A stretch of DNA of 64,000 bases from CAWUKT01 sp963923035 (GTDB lineage: Bacteria > Bacteroidota > Bacteroidia > J057 > JADKCL01), in contig CAWUKT010000029.1 in NCBI GenBank assembly GCA_963923035.1, forward strand, positions 5,966-69,965. The letters are read 5' to 3'. Below the pieces are notes generated by a model. The model had not been told where the DNA came from, did no database searches, and saw only the letters and a list, made by a program, of their open reading frames with translations. The position numbers and the translations under genes were made by a program. Below, piece by piece: positions 8,651 through 16,463 of the stretch; the stretch's first letter is position 1; each line of letters begins with the position of its first letter.

Positions 8651-9193
8651 TCAAGAAAGGGTATAGGAATAGATTTTGACGCCGTTGGGGTAGGTTTGGG
8701 TGTCCTGAAGGGTATAATGATCGGCGAGGGGATCGCCTTCGAACAAGGCGATCCCTTCCCCTAATTTGACCGGCACAACGGTCCAGACAATTTCATCGAC
8801 CAAGCCGACGGCGTCCAATTGCCGAAAAAGTTCAGCTCCTCCCACCAGCCACATGGCTTTTCCCGGCTCGTTTTTCATTCTCCGAACCCATTCCACCACA
8901 TCCTCCTGTACCCACTCAAATTCTTCCCGAGGCGGATGAGCGCTCCGGGAAAAAACGTAGCCTTGCTTATCGGGATAGGGATACGGCACGTCGAAGCCAT
9001 CCACAATGTCCATCGTTTTCCGCCCCATCAGCACCGAATCGATCCGCTCATACATCTTATAATAGCCATAATCCTCCCCCTCGATTTCCAGCTCTGGCGC
9101 GTGCAGCCAGCTCGTGTCTCCATCCGGCCGGGCGATGAACCCGTCCGCGGAAGTAGCGATGTATAGAATGACCGGTCGGGCGGATGCACTCAT
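8651..9193 (-). CDS. Dihydrofolate reductase family protein (RibD C-terminal fold)
   Basis: A 180-residue protein with the YyaP/YwjB-type dihydrofolate-reductase-like fold: the start segment VILYIATSADGFIARPDGDTSW, a middle DSVLMGRKTMDI motif for NADPH binding, and a late WLVGGAELFRQL segment followed by DEIVWTVVPVKLGEGI. The true FolA substrate residues are not obvious, so it is better named a family protein than FolA. Its ATG overlaps the stop of the T9SS gene upstream (ATGA at 9190-9193), suggesting coupled translation although the two functions are not clearly linked. Confidence 0.8.
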   Translation of the reverse strand: MSASARPVILYIATSADGFIARPDGDTSWLHAPELEIEGEDYGYYKMYERIDSVLMGRKTMDIVDGFDVPYPYPDKQGYVFSRSAHPPREEFEWVQEDVVEWVRRMKNEPGKAMWLVGGAELFRQLDAVGLVDEIVWTVVPVKLGEGIALFEGDPLADHYTLQDTQTYPNGVKIYSYTLS

Positions 9194-11754
9194 TTCTTGA
9201 TCAGTTTGCGGGTAAATACCTGGCCATCGGTGACGACCCGGATGAAATAAATTCCGGCTTCCACACCGGACAAATCAATCCGCTTGGATTGGCCGTCCAG
9301 CATGCCGCCGAGGATGCGGCGCCCCTGGACATCCAGCATCTGCCAGGGCCCGGTGACTCCGGCGAATTCGATCTTCGTGAAGTCACTCGCCGGGGAAGGA
9401 TAGACCTTGAATTCGGACATCACTGGCTCCAGCGTGGCCAAGGGCAATCCCACGACCAGGGAATCCATCGGAAAAGATTGGATACTCCGGGCAAAAGTTC
9501 CCGCGACCAATTTGCTTTGGGACAGGTCCCATTCCATGTCGTAGACCGGGATCATCGGCATATTGGAACCGACCCGTTTCCAGTCCTGCCCGTAATTGTT
9601 GGTCGCATAGACTCCGCCATCGGACGCCACGACCCAGACGCTGTCCCGCGTGGGGTGGAACAAGACATCGTTGAGGGCCAGCGGCGGCAAATCCCCCGAG
9701 ACATCCATCCAGGTACTTCCAAAATCGGTCGAGCGGAAGACGTGGGGCGTATTCGAATTGTTCTTGTAGCCGCTCAGGGTGACGAGGACCTCCCCATTTT
9801 GGAAGGGCGAGGCCTTGATGCTCGTGACGTACCGGTCCGGCAGTCCCGCCGATATATTGTTGAACACGGCGCCCGTATTCGTGGAGACGTGGACATTTCC
9901 ATCGGAGCTCCCCGTGTACAGGACCGTCGGGTCCAACGGACTTTCGGAGATGGTCGTGATGTTGTGGTAGCGGGGAGAAATGACCACGCCGTCGGTCAAA
10001 TCACCGCTGATGGCCGTCCAGTTGTGGTTGGGGAGGCCGGTGGAACTCCGGTAGAGCCGGTAGGTACCGGTATAAAAGACGTCTTTGTTGTGCTGGCTGA
10101 CGATGATTGGCTGGTCCCAGTTGGTCCGGTCGTTGAAATCGATGCCAAAATCGAAGGGGGACCAGTTGAGGCCCTGATCGGTCGTGAAATAAAGGCCGCC
10201 ATTCTGGAATTCCACCACCAAATCATTGGGATTGTCCGTGAACAAGGGCTGGAAACCATCGCCGCCGAAGACCCGCTGCCAGGAATCGATGGTCGTCGCA
10301 TTTCCCCGCGCGGTTCCATTGTCCTGCATTCCTCCATAATACACGCCAAATTCGTGGGGGCTGGGCATGATCCGATAAAACTGAGAATTGGGAATCTCAT
10401 CCACATCCGTCCAGGTGCTTCCGTTGTCGGTGGTCTCATAGAGTCCGCCGTCCGTGGCCAAAATGAATTCTCCCGGCCCGGTAAACAACATGTCGTGCTT
10501 GTCGGAATGCGGTTCACTCGGACTTCCCAGGCCACCAAAATCGAGGACCTGCCAGCTCTGCCCGTTGTTGGAAGAGTGGTGGAGCAGAACGCCGTGGAGG
10601 TAGATGTCGTTGGGGGAAAAGGGATTGATATAGCAATTGGAAAAATACCACCCGAAGCCGCCCAGCGCGTTGGGATCGAGGGACGCGGTCGGAACCACGC
10701 TCCAATTTTGGCCGCCATTCGTCGTCTCGTACATGTTAAACACCTGGTACGAGCCCGGGTCCACATAGGTCGCAATCAGGCGATTGGGATTCGTCGCATC
10801 GATGGAGATGCTTACCCGGCTCATGGTCTGGGTCGGAAGACCTCCCGCCAGTTTCGTCCAATTGTCCCCGCCGTCCGTCGTCTTCCAGATGCCCGCATCC
10901 GGCCCGGAAACCAGACTTTTCGTTCCCGAACGCAATCGGTTCCAGATCGTCGCGTACAATACGGAGGGATTGCTGGGATCCATGACGAGGTCGTTTACCC
11001 CAGCTGAATCGGCAATGAACAAGACCTGGTTCCAGCTTTGGCCGCCGTCGGTCGTGCGGTAGAGGCCCCGGTCATTGTTGCGTTGCATGGGCAGGCCCAT
11101 GGCGCCCACATAAATCCGGTCGACGTCGGTGGGATCGACGATGATCCGCGAGATGATCCGCGTATCCTGCAAGCCCAGCGACGCCCAATTCTGGCCGCCA
11201 TCCGTGGATTTGTAGATTCCATCCCCCACAAACGGGAATCCAGTGATGTTGCGGTCACCGGTCCCGGCGTACACAATCTGGGAGCTCCCCGGCTGGTACG
11301 TCAATTCGCCAATGGACAGGAAATTGTTCGTGTCGAAGACCGGATTCCAGGACTGACCGCCATCGATCGTTCTGAAGATGCCGCCGGACACGGATCCCGA
11401 CAGCATGGTATTGGAATCATTGGGGTCCATGGCGATGGCGTTGATGCGGCCGCCCACATTGGTGGGGCCCTCGAGGGTCCAAGGAGTGGACGTGATGCCG
11501 GCCGCTCCGGCGGCCTTTCGCGTGGCCACCATCTTGGTGGCGTACAAGGCCGACTCGTAGGCCTCCAGGTCGACGGTCATGTCGGGATAGGCCCGCCGTA
11601 TTTCAAAAAAGTCTATTGGCGCCATTTTCTCTTGCAGCTTTTGGTCGGCCGGAGAAACAGCGGATTCAGAGGTGGTGGATCGAAATTGGGGTCCAATGAT
11701 CAGGACGGAAGAGAGCAAAGCAAGCAGTACGAGAGGATAACGGAATTGCTTCAT
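9190..11754 (-). CDS. Secreted BNR/VPS10-repeat protein with T9SS sorting domain
   Basis: An 854-residue protein with an N-terminal signal segment (residues 1-22). From about residue 90 to 740 it contains many BNR or sortilin-type repeats with the pattern TTDGGQ.W (for example IDGGQSWNPV, STDGGQNWAS, TTNGGQNWSV, STDFGSTWMDV), predicting a large beta-propeller. The C-terminal 80 residues (from FKVYPSPASDF to IYFIRVVTDGQVFTRKLIKK) form a type A T9SS sorting domain, so the protein should cross the outer membrane and be released or anchored at the surface. Glycan or protein binding is likely; catalytic sialidase residues are not evident. Start at the ATG at 11752-11754. Confidence 0.88.
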   Translation of the reverse strand: MKQFRYPLVLLALLSSVLIIGPQFRSTTSESAVSPADQKLQEKMAPIDFFEIRRAYPDMTVDLEAYESALYATKMVATRKAAGAAGITSTPWTLEGPTNVGGRINAIAMDPNDSNTMLSGSVSGGIFRTIDGGQSWNPVFDTNNFLSIGELTYQPGSSQIVYAGTGDRNITGFPFVGDGIYKSTDGGQNWASLGLQDTRIISRIIVDPTDVDRIYVGAMGLPMQRNNDRGLYRTTDGGQSWNQVLFIADSAGVNDLVMDPSNPSVLYATIWNRLRSGTKSLVSGPDAGIWKTTDGGDNWTKLAGGLPTQTMSRVSISIDATNPNRLIATYVDPGSYQVFNMYETTNGGQNWSVVPTASLDPNALGGFGWYFSNCYINPFSPNDIYLHGVLLHHSSNNGQSWQVLDFGGLGSPSEPHSDKHDMLFTGPGEFILATDGGLYETTDNGSTWTDVDEIPNSQFYRIMPSPHEFGVYYGGMQDNGTARGNATTIDSWQRVFGGDGFQPLFTDNPNDLVVEFQNGGLYFTTDQGLNWSPFDFGIDFNDRTNWDQPIIVSQHNKDVFYTGTYRLYRSSTGLPNHNWTAISGDLTDGVVISPRYHNITTISESPLDPTVLYTGSSDGNVHVSTNTGAVFNNISAGLPDRYVTSIKASPFQNGEVLVTLSGYKNNSNTPHVFRSTDFGSTWMDVSGDLPPLALNDVLFHPTRDSVWVVASDGGVYATNNYGQDWKRVGSNMPMIPVYDMEWDLSQSKLVAGTFARSIQSFPMDSLVVGLPLATLEPVMSEFKVYPSPASDFTKIEFAGVTGPWQMLDVQGRRILGGMLDGQSKRIDLSGVEAGIYFIRVVTDGQVFTRKLIKK

Positions 11755-11872
11755 GGGATCGGTTTGATCTAAGTTAAATATCTCCGAGGGGCTTTCCTTG
11801 GAAATAGGAGACGAATCCCATGAAAATGTCGGGGAGAATTACACGAAATAAGGGGTAAAGATTGCGAAAGGC

Positions 11873-13207
11873 CTAGAAATGGAAATTCATTCCGGTATTG
11901 AGGCTGAACTGCATCGGGTGATCCCCGGCAAAGGCGAAGCGGTTGCTCACGATGCCATACCGCAGTCCTGGTTCCAGGTTCAGGCTGAGCTTGTCCAGTA
12001 CTTTGTACTGCACTCCGGTCCGCAGCAGCAAATTTCCCTGGGCCGGATCGAACTTCCGTTCTTCTGGTGACACCAAACGAGCTGCAACCTGACCTTCCTG
12101 ATTGGAAAGGGTATTGTCATAGCCCCAGAGCAGATTCGCGGAGACGCCAGAGGAGACGTAGTACGAGAATTTTTCCTTCTCGATGACATCCAATTTTACC
12201 AGGACCGGAACTTCTACCATGCTCAGGTTGAACTCAGAATTGAGGGTTTCAATTTTGCCCGTGGCGTCCAGCGCCCCGGCGGTGGTGGAGGAACGATTTT
12301 GGTAAAAGATACCCGATTGCACTCCAATGCGCTCCGATACGTTGTAGCCAAGGTTCAGGCCCGTAGTATAGGCCGTGACCATTTCGGTTGGCGTCTGCTC
12401 AGCAGCGGCCGGATCGAGGAAGGCTCGGGACCCGGTCCGGGCGGATATGTCCGTGGAATTTTGGATGGGAACCTGGCTGGCCAGGGTATAATCGGGAGAG
12501 AAATTGCCGCCCAGGGCCCAACGCTTGGACCGGGTGGTTTCTTGCTTCTTTTCGGTATTGTCAAATTGGAAATCGGCGGCCGAATAGACTTCTTCGATCA
12601 CGTCGGCTTCGTAGCCCACCGCATCCTCGGTGGTGGTGCGGCGCGGCATCTCTTCAAGTGCTTCGCCCCCAAATACCCGCGCATCGCGGGGAACCATGCC
12701 GTTGAACAGGACAGCTTTCCGGATCGTCGGCTTGGAGTCGCGGGCGGGTGGCGTCCATTCAGCGGGGACATTGCTTCCCATCTGATCTACAAACATCGTC
12801 CGCAGCTGTTTCTGAACATCAGATTGCTGGGTCCGGTTCCGCAGCGGCATTTGTGCCAGGCCGGAACCACGGCCCCCCGAGAATAAAATACCGGGCTTGG
12901 TCAATCCTTGGGTAGCATTGCTACCACCGGCATTGACCTGGGGCAAGGTAATGATATTGCCCTGCGCGAATTGAGGCGCTGTCGTTTGCATCCGACCATT
13001 TCCCCACCAGAACCACACGCCAAATCCGACCAACAGCAAAATAGATGCTGCGGCGGTGAAGCGGGCCCAGATGACTTTTTTCCGCAACCGATCGTTTTCC
13101 ATTTCTGCCGCAATTCCCTCCCACACAGTCTCACGAACGGGCGCTTCATTGTCTGCCAACTGGTTGGCGAACAAATCGTCGATGCTATGTCCTTTGTCGT
13201 TAACCAT
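11873..13207 (-). CDS. Inner-membrane-anchored protein with C-terminal outer-membrane-type beta-barrel; probable sigma-factor partner
   Basis: The preferred start is the ATG at 13205-13207, which overlaps the sigma gene stop by 8 bases (a GTG at 13219 is possible); product 444 residues. Residues 1-45 are a charged cytoplasmic-type segment (LADNEAPVRETVWEGIAAEM), followed by one membrane helix (46-67). A low-complexity stretch comes next, then a region of alternating strands (about 270-444) with LGYNVSERIGVQSGIFY and LSLNLEPGLRYGIV, as in PorT-like outer-membrane barrels, ending in FHF. Position and the N-terminal segment suggest an anti-sigma role. A single protein with both an inner-membrane helix and an outer-membrane-type barrel is topologically unusual. 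Confidence 0.75.
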   Translation of the reverse strand: MVNDKGHSIDDLFANQLADNEAPVRETVWEGIAAEMENDRLRKKVIWARFTAAASILLLVGFGVWFWWGNGRMQTTAPQFAQGNIITLPQVNAGGSNATQGLTKPGILFSGGRGSGLAQMPLRNRTQQSDVQKQLRTMFVDQMGSNVPAEWTPPARDSKPTIRKAVLFNGMVPRDARVFGGEALEEMPRRTTTEDAVGYEADVIEEVYSAADFQFDNTEKKQETTRSKRWALGGNFSPDYTLASQVPIQNSTDISARTGSRAFLDPAAAEQTPTEMVTAYTTGLNLGYNVSERIGVQSGIFYQNRSSTTAGALDATGKIETLNSEFNLSMVEVPVLVKLDVIEKEKFSYYVSSGVSANLLWGYDNTLSNQEGQVAARLVSPEERKFDPAQGNLLLRTGVQYKVLDKLSLNLEPGLRYGIVSNRFAFAGDHPMQFSLNTGMNFHF

Positions 13208-13772
13208 TGCTGATCTCACTTTGATAGAACTCGCTTTCTGCCTCGATCATCAGGCGGAGAGCTTTCCGGGCGCGGTTCAATTGCGATTTTGACGTCCCAA
13301 CGGAGATTCCCAGTTTCTGTGCGATTTCATCGTGGGAGTATCCCTCGATGGCAAAGAGGTTGAAAACCATTCGATAGCCGTCGGGCAATCGCTGGACCAT
13401 GCCCAGTAAATCAGAGGTGGCAAATTCCTGGTCGAGCAAGGGGGCGCCGTATTCGTGTTCGATTTCATCCAGTCCTACCACGACGTGGATGCGAGAATTC
13501 TTTTGGTACTGCCGAATGGCGACGTTGGTGATGACTCTTCGTACCCAACCTTCGAAGGAGCCGTTTCCCTTATAGGTGCCAATTTTGCGGAAAACCCGGA
13601 TGAAACCTTCCTGCAACACGTCCTCTGCCTCTTCCCGATTTTTGGCGTAGCGGAGGCATACAGCCATCATCTTCCCAGCCAATTGTTCGTACAATTGACG
13701 CTGGGCAGCTGGCTTGCCTGCCTTCAAGGCCTTGACCAGACGCCGTTCATCCCGTGGATTGGAAAACCGCAT
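13200..13772 (-). CDS. ECF-type RNA polymerase sigma factor
   Basis: A 190-residue sigma-70 family protein. Region 2 contains AGKMMAVCLRYAKNREEAEDVLQEGFIRVFRKI and GSFEGWVRRVITNVAIRQYQ (about residues 33-95). Region 4 contains LPDGYRMVFNLFAIEGYSHDEIAQKLGISVGTSKSQLNRARKAL (about 130-172), the helix-turn-helix for the -35 region. It is followed by the membrane/barrel protein gene with an 8-base overlap, a typical sigma/anti-sigma arrangement. An inverted repeat at 13790-13807 directly upstream may be its own promoter site. Confidence 0.92.
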   Translation of the reverse strand: MRFSNPRDERRLVKALKAGKPAAQRQLYEQLAGKMMAVCLRYAKNREEAEDVLQEGFIRVFRKIGTYKGNGSFEGWVRRVITNVAIRQYQKNSRIHVVVGLDEIEHEYGAPLLDQEFATSDLLGMVQRLPDGYRMVFNLFAIEGYSHDEIAQKLGISVGTSKSQLNRARKALRLMIEAESEFYQSEISNG

Positions 13773-13779
13773 GTACTTC

Positions 13780-13807
13780 TAAGATACAACAACCTCCGCA
13801 AAGGTTG
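13780..13807 (-). promoter_or_regulatory. Inverted repeat and -7-like box upstream of the ECF sigma gene
   Basis: CAACCT (13790-13795) and AGGTTG (13802-13807) form a perfect 6-bp inverted repeat. Immediately downstream on the minus strand is TATCTTAG (7 of 8 matches to TAnnTTTG) at 13780-13787, just before the start at 13772. This could be an operator plus -7 element; it is not conclusive. Confidence 0.4.
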
Positions 13808-13837
13808 CATAGGGGGTGAGAATAAAAGAAGGGAACG

Positions 13838-14230
13838 CTAAGAAGGGCGATGCAACCAGCCCCGCTTGAGGGCAAGAGCCTTGAGTTTCTTGGCCTTTTT
13901 ACCAACGGCATTGGAAGTCAACCCCTGAAAATCGATGAAACAATGCCCATCAAAGGGGTAATTGTCTTCTTCGGTGGCCAAACCCTCCTGGTTGCATTCT
14001 TCCACCAAAACTCCGGCAACTCCAGCCGAAGTGTATTCCTGGGTAAAGTGGGCAAAGGCGGTGGAGGCCGAAAACTTCTTGCCATTGTAGACGGAGAGCT
14101 TGAATTCGTCTTTGGGGGTGGGCCGGAAAGTTTGAGAGGAAAAAACTTGAGATGAAAATGAATCGCCCTGAACAAATGAAGGGTGCACTTGACGCAACAA
14201 AAGGGTATCAGATTCCAGTTTCAGGGACAT
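13838..14230 (-). CDS. Conserved hypothetical protein (second gene of an uncharacterised pair)
   Basis: The 130-residue form starting at the ATG at 14228-14230 is preferred because it overlaps the upstream gene's stop by 10 bases; the frame extends up to 14290. Recognisable blocks are LLRQVHPSFVQ, SSQTFRPTPKDEFKLSVYNG, TQEYTSAGVAGVLVEEC and HCFIDFQGL, ending in KKAKKLKALALKRGWLH. I recall these as a widespread uncharacterised small family, but I can assign no function. It has no signal peptide or membrane segment. Co-expression with the 372-residue upstream gene is likely. Confidence 0.7.
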   Translation of the reverse strand: MSLKLESDTLLLRQVHPSFVQGDSFSSQVFSSQTFRPTPKDEFKLSVYNGKKFSASTAFAHFTQEYTSAGVAGVLVEECNQEGLATEEDNYPFDGHCFIDFQGLTSNAVGKKAKKLKALALKRGWLHRPS

Positions 14231-15339
14231 AGTTGACCTTTCAGATAAGTTTTGAGCTTTATCCAGTCTTTCTCTTCCTCCAATTGCCATTCCGCCTCGC
14301 TATCTTTCGCCTTATCCGTCAGCGCCACCATCTGGAACTCTGCTTCTTTTCCGGGCAACAGGAAATGTAGGGAAGCTTCGAAATCCTCTGTCGACCATTC
14401 AAACTGGATACTTCCTTCCGGGGTGGGAAAGATAAACGGCAATGGTAAATCATCGGCTAGGTAATCTGCTGACGATTTACGGAGCCATTCCGTAGCAGCG
14501 GGCGGCAGTTCTTTTCCTTGACCATCCAACCAACCCTCCTTCAAAAGTATCAATTCATCCAATCGAAAATCAATGTCCAGAGGATCCAGGAACGTCAAAC
14601 CTTCAATTTCTTCAACCTTTTGCAATTGATCGTTTTCGGAAAAAAGGGCAGTGGCCTGCAAGGCTACCCGTTGCCGCTGCGGCGTGTCGAAGGTGAGGAA
14701 AGCCTCTTTGAGTTCGGTGGTAAGCTCATCTGGGAAAGGAAACCCGAACCGCTGGCCATTGACCAAAATTAGATGCCCTACTCGTCTCTGAAGATCCAGT
14801 TCGGCAACAAACCCTCTCAAAACCGTCGCGTCGGAGTACTTGCGGGAAAGAGAAGAAGCCAAAACCAATTGTTTTCTCACCTGGCGGCTGTAAGTCCCAC
14901 TACTCCCGTTTCCATTGTGCATGACAATGGATTCATCATTCTTTAGATTTTTCCCCAACCGCTCAAACTTTTTCAAAAGTGCATGGGGCATGTATCGGGT
15001 GGGATCTTCCTGGGCGTTGGCGACAGCGTCGATGATTCTCGACTCGGCCTGCTTAAATGATTCCATGCCGAGGGGATTGGCCCCGGTTTGCACCATCACA
15101 ATCTGAGGAAGGGTGCTACCAGCTTCAATGCCCACCAACTCAAAGGAAATCCCTTTGGCATAGTTCCGGATGACCCGCTGGCGATCGGGATGCTCTTCGA
15201 GGTAAACGTACTTGGCCATCTCAATGGTCAATTCTCCGAGCACCGCCAAATCTTCCAGCAATTCCAGCGGCATTGTATGCTGCTCGAACCGTTTTCCCTT
15301 GTATTGAAGGTGAAAGACTTCTATTTGCTCTTTTTCCAT
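14221..15339 (-). CDS. Hypothetical protein (first gene of an uncharacterised pair)
   Basis: A 372-residue soluble acidic protein that I do not recognise. It starts MEKEQIEVFHLQYKG and has no signal peptide or membrane helix. The N-terminal 70 residues resemble a conserved module (LELLEDLAVLGELTIEMAKYVYLEEHPDRQRV). The C-terminal third is rich in Trp, Glu and Phe. It is translationally coupled to the 130-residue downstream gene by a 10-base overlap, so the two probably work together. Possible classes include a stress or phage-response pair, but nothing in the sequence proves this. Confidence 0.7.
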   Translation of the reverse strand: MEKEQIEVFHLQYKGKRFEQHTMPLELLEDLAVLGELTIEMAKYVYLEEHPDRQRVIRNYAKGISFELVGIEAGSTLPQIVMVQTGANPLGMESFKQAESRIIDAVANAQEDPTRYMPHALLKKFERLGKNLKNDESIVMHNGNGSSGTYSRQVRKQLVLASSLSRKYSDATVLRGFVAELDLQRRVGHLILVNGQRFGFPFPDELTTELKEAFLTFDTPQRQRVALQATALFSENDQLQKVEEIEGLTFLDPLDIDFRLDELILLKEGWLDGQGKELPPAATEWLRKSSADYLADDLPLPFIFPTPEGSIQFEWSTEDFEASLHFLLPGKEAEFQMVALTDKAKDSEAEWQLEEEKDWIKLKTYLKGQLCP

Positions 15340-15384
15340 TGGATTACATACCCAATATAGCCCAAACGGAGAGATTCCACCAAA

Positions 15385-16119
15385 TCACTTGGTTTCCAGC
15401 TCTCCCGCGAGGATTTTGTCGATGGTTCCGGTCAGGCTGGTCTTGTCAGAATACCCGCGGGCGAGGAGGTAGAGTTGGTCGTTGTGGAAGAGGAAAACGG
15501 TGGGAAATCCAGTGACGCCAAGTTGGTTGCTGAATTGGAAATCGGCCTCGGCCTGGCGTTGGTAGCTGGTATCGGCCATTTGCTGGACGAATGCGTCGCC
15601 GTCGAGGCCGAAGGTCGCCGCGACGGGGCCGTAAACGGCGGGGACTTCCGGGGAAATACCGTCGAGGTAGACCATTTTTTGCATGGCATGGGCGAACTCC
15701 ACAGTTCGGGCGGGCAATTTCTCCCGAAAGACCACCATGGCGATGGCGGGTTGCAGCGAACTGAAATAGAGCTGGCCCGAGTTGAAATTCTCCAGAAATG
15801 CTTCCCCAAACTTCACTCCGGTATGGTTTTCGACCGTTTTATAGGCTTCACTCACAAAGGGCACGACTTCTTTTCCCACTCCCTCCCGATCTCCCAACAT
15901 CATTCCCCCCGAAACCACTTGAAACTCCATTTGGCCCTGGTAATCGTCGTAGATGTCATGGATGACGCCCGAGAATCCGTAGCACCATCCGCAGAGGGCA
16001 TCGTAGACATATATAAGGAGGGGCTTCTCGGAAGTGGGGGTTTGGGCAGACATATATTGGTGGTGAAAGGGGAGTAAAAGGAGGAAGAAGGAGAGCAGTA
16101 ATGTCGATTTAGTTTTCAT
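15385..16119 (-). CDS. Secreted DsbA-like thioredoxin-fold protein (CGWC)
   Basis: With the ATG at 16117-16119 the product is 244 residues with a signal peptide (residues 1-25, ending YMSAQ). A frame extension to 16194 lacks a signal-like start. The motif C43-G-W-C46 in VYDALCGWCYGF is a DsbA/FrnE-type active site, and LGVTGFPTVFLF supplies the cis-Pro loop. The middle helical insertion matches the DsbA family. It probably catalyses dithiol-disulfide exchange in the periplasm. No partner DsbB is nearby. Confidence 0.85.
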   Translation of the reverse strand: MKTKSTLLLSFFLLLLPFHHQYMSAQTPTSEKPLLIYVYDALCGWCYGFSGVIHDIYDDYQGQMEFQVVSGGMMLGDREGVGKEVVPFVSEAYKTVENHTGVKFGEAFLENFNSGQLYFSSLQPAIAMVVFREKLPARTVEFAHAMQKMVYLDGISPEVPAVYGPVAATFGLDGDAFVQQMADTSYQRQAEADFQFSNQLGVTGFPTVFLFHNDQLYLLARGYSDKTSLTGTIDKILAGELETK

Positions 16120-16217
16120 TGTCCACAGTAAAACCGGAGGAAAAAGAGATTGTTGCGAAGAAAATTTAAACTGTTTGGGGCATTTACTGTACACCTGTTT
16201 CGAGGGTCGTGGATAGT

Positions 16218-16239
16218 GGGGGGAAATTCCCCTTTTTTT
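16218..16239 (+). terminator. Short GGGG/CCCC hairpin with T-run
   Basis: GGGG-AAATT-CCCC is followed by seven T on the plus strand. It lies in the intergenic region between the DsbA-like gene (minus) and the first caspase gene (plus), with no plus-strand gene ending just before it, so its role is unclear. Confidence 0.3.
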
Positions 16240-16463
16240 GATCCGTACCTTTATTCATCCCGAATTTGGCCGTTTTCTGCCCGAAAACAAACGCTTGTTT
16301 GGGATTGAAAAAAAGTACCCGACCGATTGGCCGAGCCAGTCAGTGGTCCACCTTCACCGAAAATAAATTCAAAAAAATGATAACCATGCGGAGGGGAATT
16401 CGTAATGCTATCTCGTGTAGACCTCTCCGATTGGTAGCAAAATCTTAAACGTAAACATCTGGT

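Noticed and set aside
9184..11007. 607-codon plus-strand open frame
   Set aside because: Antisense to the BNR-repeat T9SS gene; codon bias keeps the opposite frame open.
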